Positions 5,943-10,777 of a DNA stretch of 10,777 nucleotides are shown here, one piece after another; within the stretch, counting starts at the first letter, position 1, and each line of letters begins with the position of its first letter. The notes beneath the pieces were generated by a model. The model saw only the letters and a program-made list of their open reading frames with translations, was not told where the DNA came from and did not search any database. A program made the translations under genes and the position numbers. Origin of the DNA: JAHEDH01 sp965364515 (GTDB lineage: Bacteria > Actinomycetota > Acidimicrobiia > Spongiisociales > ZC4RG35); contig CBDTXZ010000103.1 in the NCBI GenBank assembly GCA_965364515.1, positions 1 to 10,777 on the forward strand, in the 5' to 3' direction.

Positions 5943-7541
5943 ATGCAAGTGCTCGGTTCACGGCTCGACCTTCGCAGTGAGGACTACCGCTCGAATCGCG
6001 ACGCCATGCTGGAGAAGCTCGAGGAGTTCGAGGAGCTGCAGTCCCGGGCGCGAATGGGCGGCGGACAGAAGTACATCGACCGCCACCGAAAGCGGGGCAA
6101 GATGCTCGTGCGCGAGCGCATCGAGCTGCTCCTCGACCCCGACACGCCGTTCCTCGAGTTCTCCACCCTCGCTGCCTGGGGATCACAAAAACCGCTCGGC
6201 GCCAACGTGGTCACGGGCATCGGGGTCATCGAGGGAGTCGAGTGCGTGATCTCGGCCAACGACCCCACCTCCCAGGCCGGCTCATCCAATCGGTACACCC
6301 TCGCAAAGACACTGCGCGCCCAGGACATCGCCCTCCAGAATCGGATGCCCTTGGTCAACCTGGTCGAGTCCGGTGGCGCCGATCTGCCGGACCAGGCCGA
6401 GGTGTTCCTCACCGGGGGCAAGTGGTTTCGGAATCTCGCCCACATGTCGGCCAGGGGCATCCCCACGATCGCCCTCGTCTTCGGCAACTCGACCGCGGGC
6501 GGAGCCTACGTGCCCGCCATGTGCGACTACGCCGTCCTGGTCAAGGAGGCCGCCAAGGTGTTCCTCGGTGGACCGCCACTCGTGAAGATGGCGACGGGCG
6601 AGGAGTCCACGGACGAGGAGCTGGGCGGCGCCGAGATGCACTCGCGGATCTCGGGGCTCGGCGACTACTACGCCCAGGACGAGCACGACGCATTGCGGAT
6701 GGGCCGCCAGATCATCGCCCATCTCAACCATCGCAAACAGGGACCCGGCCCCACGATGACCCCCGACGAGCCGGTCCACGACCCCGAGCACCTGTTGGGG
6801 ATCATTCCTCGAGATCTGAAGACCCCGATGGACATGCGCGAGATCCTCGGGCGAGTGCTCGACGGGTCCAGATTCGACGAGTACAAGCAGGTCTACGGAA
6901 CCTCCATGGTCACGGGATGGGGGTCGATCCACGGTTTCCCCGTGGGGGTGGTCGCCAATCAACAGGGCGTCATCTTCAGCGAGGAGGCGAACAAGTCGAC
7001 CGAGTTCATCCAGCTCTGCAATCGCTACGACACGCCGATCGTGTTCATCCACAACGCCACCGGCTACATGGTGGGCCGCCAGTACGAGCAGCGGGGAATC
7101 ATCAAGGACGGGGCGAAGATGATCAACGCCGTCGCCAACAGCACCGTCCCCCACATCTCGCTCATGGCGGGCGTTTCATACGGAGCGGGCAACTACGGGA
7201 TGTCAGGGCGCAGCTACGACCCGCGCTTCGTCTTCGGTTGGCCCAATCACAAGGTTGCAGTGATGGGTCCCACCCAGCTCGCAGGAGTGATGTCGATCAT
7301 CTCGCGGGCCGCCGCCGAGGCCAGGGGCGGCGAGTTCGACGAGGAGGCCGATCAGAACCGCCGCACCGCGATCGAGGCCCAGATCGGATACGAGGAGCAG
7401 GCCTATTTCTCGACGGCGAGAGTTCGCGACGACGGCCTCTTCGATCCTCGCGACACGAGAACCGTCCTGGGGATCGGCCTGTCGGCGGTGCACACCGGGC
7501 CCGTGGAGGGGACGTCCGAGTTCGGCGTCTTCAGGATGTGA
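5943..7541 (+). CDS. Biotin-dependent acyl-CoA carboxylase, beta (carboxyltransferase) subunit
   Basis: A 532-residue carboxyltransferase with two crotonase-fold halves. It transfers CO2 from carboxybiotin to an acyl-CoA. Family features are the N-terminal RERIELLLDP (57-66), the N-half oxyanion segment GNSTAGGAYVP (181-191), LGGPPLVKMATGEE (208-221), LGGAEMHSRISG (227-238), the C-half segment GVSYGAGNYGM (410-420), and the ending DPRDTRTVLG with GVFRM. The wording of these motifs resembles the mycobacterial AccD2/AccD1 and methylcrotonyl-CoA carboxylase branch more than propionyl- or acetyl-CoA carboxylases such as AccD5/AccD6. The partner alpha subunit follows after 67 bp. Start ATG 5943 abuts a leaderless-type promoter and gives a normal N-terminus. 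The acyl-CoA substrate is uncertain: 3-methylcrotonyl-CoA is possible, but the biotin- and acyl-binding segments are not the textbook methylcrotonyl type. Confidence 0.93.
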   Translation: MQVLGSRLDLRSEDYRSNRDAMLEKLEEFEELQSRARMGGGQKYIDRHRKRGKMLVRERIELLLDPDTPFLEFSTLAAWGSQKPLGANVVTGIGVIEGVECVISANDPTSQAGSSNRYTLAKTLRAQDIALQNRMPLVNLVESGGADLPDQAEVFLTGGKWFRNLAHMSARGIPTIALVFGNSTAGGAYVPAMCDYAVLVKEAAKVFLGGPPLVKMATGEESTDEELGGAEMHSRISGLGDYYAQDEHDALRMGRQIIAHLNHRKQGPGPTMTPDEPVHDPEHLLGIIPRDLKTPMDMREILGRVLDGSRFDEYKQVYGTSMVTGWGSIHGFPVGVVANQQGVIFSEEANKSTEFIQLCNRYDTPIVFIHNATGYMVGRQYEQRGIIKDGAKMINAVANSTVPHISLMAGVSYGAGNYGMSGRSYDPRFVFGWPNHKVAVMGPTQLAGVMSIISRAAAEARGGEFDEEADQNRRTAIEAQIGYEEQAYFSTARVRDDGLFDPRDTRTVLGIGLSAVHTGPVEGTSEFGVFRM

Positions 7542-7550
7542 GGATCATGC

Positions 7551-7578
7551 GTTTCACGTTTCAGGTTTCACGTCTCAC
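7551..7578 (+). repeat. 7-bp tandem repeat (GTTTCAC) between the carboxylase subunit genes
   Basis: Four head-to-tail heptamers occur at 7551-7557 (GTTTCAC), 7558-7564 (GTTTCAG), 7565-7571 (GTTTCAC) and 7572-7578 (GTCTCAC). They fill most of the 67-bp gap between the beta and alpha subunit genes. The array is AT-richer than its surroundings and has no coding role that I can see. Confidence 0.8.
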
Positions 7579-7596
7579 GTTCTGGGACGGCTCCCC

Positions 7597-7602
7597 GAGG
7601 GA
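7597..7602 (+). promoter_or_regulatory. Ribosome binding site deciding the GTG start of the alpha subunit
   Basis: GAGGGA sits 6 nt before GTG 7609, where the conserved biotin carboxylase N-terminus begins. This supports the GTG start and translation from a transcript shared with the beta subunit. Confidence 0.6.
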
Positions 7603-7608
7603 CCGGCT

Positions 7609-9564
7609 GTGATCTCGAAGCTGCTGGTGGCGAACCGGGGCGAGATCGCCGTTCGCGTCTTCGAGACCGCCAACCGTATGGGGATCTCGACGGTCGCCGT
7701 CTACTCGGACCCCGACCGTGATGCCCTCTTCACGCACGCGGCGGACGAGGCGGTCTCGATCGGCGGCGCATCACCTTCGGAGTCGTATCTCCGGGGCGAT
7801 GCGATCATCGAGGCAGCGAGAACCGCCGGCGCAGGTGCGATCCATCCCGGGTACGGCTTTCTCTCCGAGAACGCCGCTTTCGCCAAGGCAGTGCTCGACG
7901 CCGGCCTCACCTGGGTCGGTCCGCCGCCGAAGGCGATCGAAGTGATGGGCTCGAAGCTGGCGTCGAAGCAGTTGGTCGGTGACGCCGGCGTGCCCACTCT
8001 CGCCAGCATCGACGTGACCGACGGCGGCGCTGCGGAGGCGGCCGCCGAGATCGGGTACCCCGTCCTCATCAAAGCGAGTGCCGGCGGTGGCGGCAAAGGG
8101 ATGCGAATCGTCACCGAACCTTCGACTCTCGAGAATGCCGTTGCAGGCGCCAAGCGAGAGGCGGCCTCGGCGTTCGGCGACGACACCGTCTTCCTCGAGA
8201 AGTACGTCGAGGCACCCCGCCACATCGAGATCCAGGTGTTCGCCGATCACAGCGGACGTGCGGTGTCGCTGTTCGAACGCGAGTGTTCGATCCAACGCCG
8301 CCATCAGAAGATCATCGAGGAGAGCCCTTCGCCTGCGATCGATTCCGAGACGAGGCGTCGGATGGGCGAGGCTGCGGTCCAGGCGGCCGAAGCCGTGGGC
8401 TACATCGGAGCCGGCACGGTCGAGTTCCTCTACAAGGACGGCGAGTTCTGGTTCCTCGAGATGAACACGCGACTCCAGGTCGAACACCCGGTGACAGAGA
8501 TGGTGACCGGTCTCGACCTGGTGGAGCTGCAACTGCTGACGGCGATGGGCGACGAGCTCCCCTCCGACGTGTGGAATCCATCGATCTCGGGTCACGCCGT
8601 CGAGGCTCGGCTGTATGCCGAAGATCCGCTCAACGACTATCTGCCGGTGACCGGGCGTGTCACCGCATTCTCGGTGCCGGAGTCGGTCCGGACCGACTCC
8701 GGAGTGACGGACGGCTCGACGGTTGGCGTGCACTACGACCCGATGCTGGCCAAGATCATCGCTCACGCATCCGACCGGGCGAGTGCGGCCAGACTCCTTG
8801 CGATGGCGTTGCGACGATCGGTCGTCGCAGGCATGACCACCAACCGGGAGCTGCTGGTCGGGATTCTCGAGCATCCCGAGTTCGTCTCCGGCGACATCGA
8901 CACCCATTTCCTCGAACGTCATGATCCCGCTGTGCTCGCCGGCCCATTGCTGACCCCGGCCGAACTCCACGGTGCCGCCGTGGTGGCAGCGCTCGACGCG
9001 TCCATACGGCGTCGAGCAGAGGCCCCGGTGCTCAGGTCGATCCCGTCCGGATGGCGCAACAACCCGTCGGCGATGCAACACGTCTCGTTCTCGTCGCCGG
9101 CGGCAGCCGAGCCGATCGAGGTCCGATACCTCGCGACCGGCGACACGACCTTCTCGGTGGAAGTCGGGGAGGAACTCCTCGAAGCCCGATACCAGCCGGC
9201 CTCCCCCGCCGTCTTCGAGCTCGATGGGCGGATCACGCGACCCGAGATCACGTGGACCGGTGACACCGCCAACGTCGTCACGTACGACGGTGCCGCGGAG
9301 TTGAGGATGCTCCCCCGGTTCGCTGCTTCCGAGGTCGACATCGACCCCGGAAGCCTGCAGTCACCGATGCCCGGCAAGATCCTGCAAATACTCGCCACCG
9401 AGGGCGTATCGGTGGAACAGGGAGACGCGTTGATCGTGATGGAGGCGATGAAGATGGAACACACACTCCGCTCCCCGACGGACGGCACCGTGACATCGGT
9501 GCTGGTCGAGGTCGGTGATCAGGTCGAAGGCGACACGGTGCTCGCCGTGGTGACCGAGTCATGA
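7609..9564 (+). CDS. Acyl-CoA carboxylase alpha subunit (biotin carboxylase + biotin carrier domain)
   Basis: A 651-residue alpha chain. It carboxylates biotin with ATP and bicarbonate and carries the biotin to the partner carboxyltransferase. The biotin carboxylase N-domain starts at once (KLLVANRGEIAVRVF, 4-18). The ATP-grasp loop is GGGGKGM (159-165), followed by ERECSIQRRHQK (223-234). The metal and catalytic set is E272, E284, N286 and R288 within EMNTRLQVEHPVTE, with R361 probably the bicarbonate/biotin Arg. Residues about 440-585 form the linker (BT-like) region that docks the beta subunit. The C-terminal carrier domain (586-651) bears EAMKMEHTL, with K615 as the biotinylation site. 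Length and domain order match actinobacterial and methylcrotonyl-type alpha chains, not pyruvate carboxylase. Its stop overlaps the next start (ATGA), so three genes are probably co-translated. A biotin ligase must act on it but is not in the window. Confidence 0.95.
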   Translation: MISKLLVANRGEIAVRVFETANRMGISTVAVYSDPDRDALFTHAADEAVSIGGASPSESYLRGDAIIEAARTAGAGAIHPGYGFLSENAAFAKAVLDAGLTWVGPPPKAIEVMGSKLASKQLVGDAGVPTLASIDVTDGGAAEAAAEIGYPVLIKASAGGGGKGMRIVTEPSTLENAVAGAKREAASAFGDDTVFLEKYVEAPRHIEIQVFADHSGRAVSLFERECSIQRRHQKIIEESPSPAIDSETRRRMGEAAVQAAEAVGYIGAGTVEFLYKDGEFWFLEMNTRLQVEHPVTEMVTGLDLVELQLLTAMGDELPSDVWNPSISGHAVEARLYAEDPLNDYLPVTGRVTAFSVPESVRTDSGVTDGSTVGVHYDPMLAKIIAHASDRASAARLLAMALRRSVVAGMTTNRELLVGILEHPEFVSGDIDTHFLERHDPAVLAGPLLTPAELHGAAVVAALDASIRRRAEAPVLRSIPSGWRNNPSAMQHVSFSSPAAAEPIEVRYLATGDTTFSVEVGEELLEARYQPASPAVFELDGRITRPEITWTGDTANVVTYDGAAELRMLPRFAASEVDIDPGSLQSPMPGKILQILATEGVSVEQGDALIVMEAMKMEHTLRSPTDGTVTSVLVEVGDQVEGDTVLAVVTES

Positions 9565-10430
9565 TCGGCTTCATCGGTATGGGGATCATGGGTTCCGGCA
9601 TGGCCGCAAACCTGGTCCGGTTCGGTCGAGAAGTGGCCGTTTGGAATCGCACGCCCGAGAAGGCGTATGCGGTCGAAGGCGTCACGGTGGTCGAGGAGCC
9701 GACGCGGCTCTTCGAGTTGTGCGACACGGTGATGATCTGTGTGTCGGACACCCCCGATGTGGTCGATCTCATCGAGGGCAGCCACCGGCTGATCGACGCC
9801 GTCGAGCCGCGTCATGTGATCGTCGATCACTCCACGATCAGCCCTTCGGAGACGATCCGGCTCGGCGAGCTCGTCGCAGCCCGGGGTGCGAGCTGGCTCG
9901 ATGCCCCGGTCTCGGGTGGCAGCGAAGGCGCCAAGAACGGAACGCTCTCCGTCATGGTCGGCGGTGACGACCACACGTTTCACGGTGCGAAGTCGATCCT
10001 CGAGGCGTATGCCACGACGATCACCCACGTCGGCGGTCTCGGCGACGGCCAGACCGTCAAGCTCGTCAATCAGATCCTCGTCGTCGTCAACCAACTGGCG
10101 GTGTCGGAAGCCCTCCTGTTCGCCGAGGCTGCGGGGCTCGACCTCCAACGCACCCTGGACGCGGTCACCGGCGGTGCGGCCGGATCCTGGATGCTGGCGA
10201 ACCGTGGCCCGCAGATGATCGCCGACGACTGGCGCCCCGGCTTCACGATCGATCTCCAGCAGAAAGACCTGCGCCTCGTGCTCGAGCGCGCCGACGAGTT
10301 GGGGGTGCCGGTGATCGCCACCGCGCTGGTCCACCAGCTGTATCGAACGCTGCAACAGCAGGGACTCGGCGGAGAGGGCAACCACGCATTGGTCAAGGCA
10401 CTGCACCGGCTGACCGGTGGCGACCGATAA
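9561..10430 (+). CDS. Beta-hydroxyacid dehydrogenase family protein (3-hydroxyisobutyrate dehydrogenase-like)
   Basis: A 289-residue member of the family containing 3-hydroxyisobutyrate dehydrogenase, tartronate semialdehyde reductase and 6-phosphogluconate dehydrogenase relatives. It oxidises a beta-hydroxyacid or reduces the matching semialdehyde. The N-terminal Rossmann motif GFIGMGIMG (3-11) ends its second strand with WNRT (28-31). N29-R30 in place of an acidic residue suggests NADP(H). The substrate motif DAPVSGG is at 114-120, the catalytic Lys is K167 in GDGQTVKLVNQ with N170 nearby, and the C-terminal substrate Lys is K235 in QQKDLRLVLE. Length is normal. It overlaps the carboxylase alpha gene by 4 nt, tying it to that pathway. 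With a branched-chain-type carboxylase, valine or related short branched acid breakdown is a reasonable guess, but a semialdehyde reductase role is equally compatible. Confidence 0.9.
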   Translation: MIGFIGMGIMGSGMAANLVRFGREVAVWNRTPEKAYAVEGVTVVEEPTRLFELCDTVMICVSDTPDVVDLIEGSHRLIDAVEPRHVIVDHSTISPSETIRLGELVAARGASWLDAPVSGGSEGAKNGTLSVMVGGDDHTFHGAKSILEAYATTITHVGGLGDGQTVKLVNQILVVVNQLAVSEALLFAEAAGLDLQRTLDAVTGGAAGSWMLANRGPQMIADDWRPGFTIDLQQKDLRLVLERADELGVPVIATALVHQLYRTLQQQGLGGEGNHALVKALHRLTGGDR

Positions 10431-10458
10431 TCAGCCCGGGCGTCCGAGACGAGATCGG

Positions 10459-10464
10459 TAGCGT
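10459..10464 (+). promoter_or_regulatory. Candidate promoter of the GNAT gene
   Basis: TAGCGT lies 9 nt before ATG 10474 and 12 nt before the in-frame ATG 10477. Seven bases downstream would give a start of transcription at about 10472, leaving a leader of only a few bases. No Shine-Dalgarno sequence is visible. Its presence 29 nt after the previous stop suggests the acetyltransferase is transcribed separately. Confidence 0.4.
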
Positions 10465-10473
10465 CTGGGGCCC

Positions 10474-10777
10474 ATGATGATCAGAACCTACGAGCCCTCA
10501 GACCTGCCCGCAGTCCAGCGCATCTGGAAAGAGTGCGGCTGGATCGACTCAGATGACGAAGCGGCCGGACTCGAGCACTTCTTCACCGACGCAAACGGTG
10601 TCGTTGCCACCATCGACGACGAGGCGGAGTGCTCGGGCAGCACCCACAGCGGCGTCATCAGCTACGACGGGGCCGATCTGCCACTGGCGGGCGTGACGTC
10701 GATCACCACCTCAAGATTGGGACGCAAACAGGGCTTCGCCAGGGCTGTGACCGGTCGGCTGCTGTCGGATGCAGCCG
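10474..10777 (+). CDS. GNAT family N-acetyltransferase, N-terminal part (Eis-like), cut by the window edge
   Basis: The first 101 codons are in the window and the frame is open at the right edge. The start IRTYEPSDLPAVQRIW is typical of GNAT enzymes. LPLAGVTSITTSRLGRKQGFARAVTGRLL contains the beta strand followed by the acetyl-CoA pyrophosphate loop R-x-x-G-x-A (R84 to A89) and the next helix. The LP-x-AGV lead-in with an Arg/Lys-rich turn resembles Eis-type acetyltransferases, which carry a longer C-terminal region that would lie beyond the window. The substrate cannot be inferred. The start could be ATG 10474 or the adjacent ATG 10477. Confidence 0.75.
   Translation, partial: MMIRTYEPSDLPAVQRIWKECGWIDSDDEAAGLEHFFTDANGVVATIDDEAECSGSTHSGVISYDGADLPLAGVTSITTSRLGRKQGFARAVTGRLLSDAA

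Noticed and set aside
7551..7578. The heptamer array as a CRISPR
   Set aside because: Units are 7 bp, directly adjacent without spacers, and no cas gene is present.
6242..7612. A 456-codon plus-strand frame overlapping the carboxyltransferase gene
   Set aside because: It lies in another frame of a well-conserved gene and its translation is Arg/Gly/Pro-rich, low-complexity sequence. It is not a second gene.
7771..9081. A 436-codon open frame on the minus strand opposite the biotin carboxylase gene
   Set aside because: It mirrors a conserved gene in GC-rich DNA. The translation is Arg/His/Asp-rich with no recognisable motif, as expected of a shadow frame.
7609..9564. Pyruvate carboxylase
   Set aside because: At 651 residues it lacks the central carboxyltransferase domain of pyruvate carboxylase, and a separate acyl-CoA carboxyltransferase gene precedes it.

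Overview
The window is GC-rich, gene-dense bacterial chromosome. Codon use, leaderless-type promoters (TANNNT followed by 7 nt and the start codon), GTG starts and GTGA/ATGA gene overlaps suggest a high-GC actinobacterium, perhaps an uncultured Acidimicrobiia-like lineage. This placement is inference. No rRNA, tRNA, CRISPR array, transposase or phage gene was seen.

Layout: (1) 41-439, minus strand, a universal stress protein with a hairpin just past its stop. (2) 576-4638, plus strand, a tightly packed unit: a class III (CaiB/BaiF) CoA-transferase, a small SDR-derived protein that has lost its cofactor half and its catalytic Tyr and Lys, an intact NAD-type SDR dehydrogenase overlapping it, and a 582-residue protein overlapping that. 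The last joins a SerA-type D-2-hydroxyacid dehydrogenase to a SerK/SbnI-like (ParB-fold, free-serine-kinase-like) domain. (3) 4843-5748, a CPBP (CAAX protease/Abi) membrane metalloprotease on its own promoter. (4) 5749-5942, an intergenic stretch with a hairpin, a 7-bp tandem repeat and a duplicated 14-mer. (5) 5943-10430, a biotin-dependent acyl-CoA carboxylase (beta then alpha subunit) followed by an overlapping beta-hydroxyacid dehydrogenase. A 7-bp tandem repeat lies between the two carboxylase genes. (6) 10474 to the right edge, the start of a GNAT (Eis-like) acetyltransferase.

How the genes may work together: units 2 and 5 look like catabolic acyl-CoA chemistry. The CoA-transferase would activate a carboxylic acid, and the SDR pair would oxidise a hydroxyacyl-CoA. 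The carboxylase and beta-hydroxyacid dehydrogenase resemble enzymes of branched-chain acid breakdown. Substrates cannot be read from sequence.

The two observations most worth following are the active/inactive SDR pair beside a class III CoA-transferase, which recalls the pseudoenzyme arrangement of BbsCD beside BbsEF, and the SerA/SerK-like fusion, which joins two chemistries around the phosphohydroxypyruvate/phosphoserine node in one chain.
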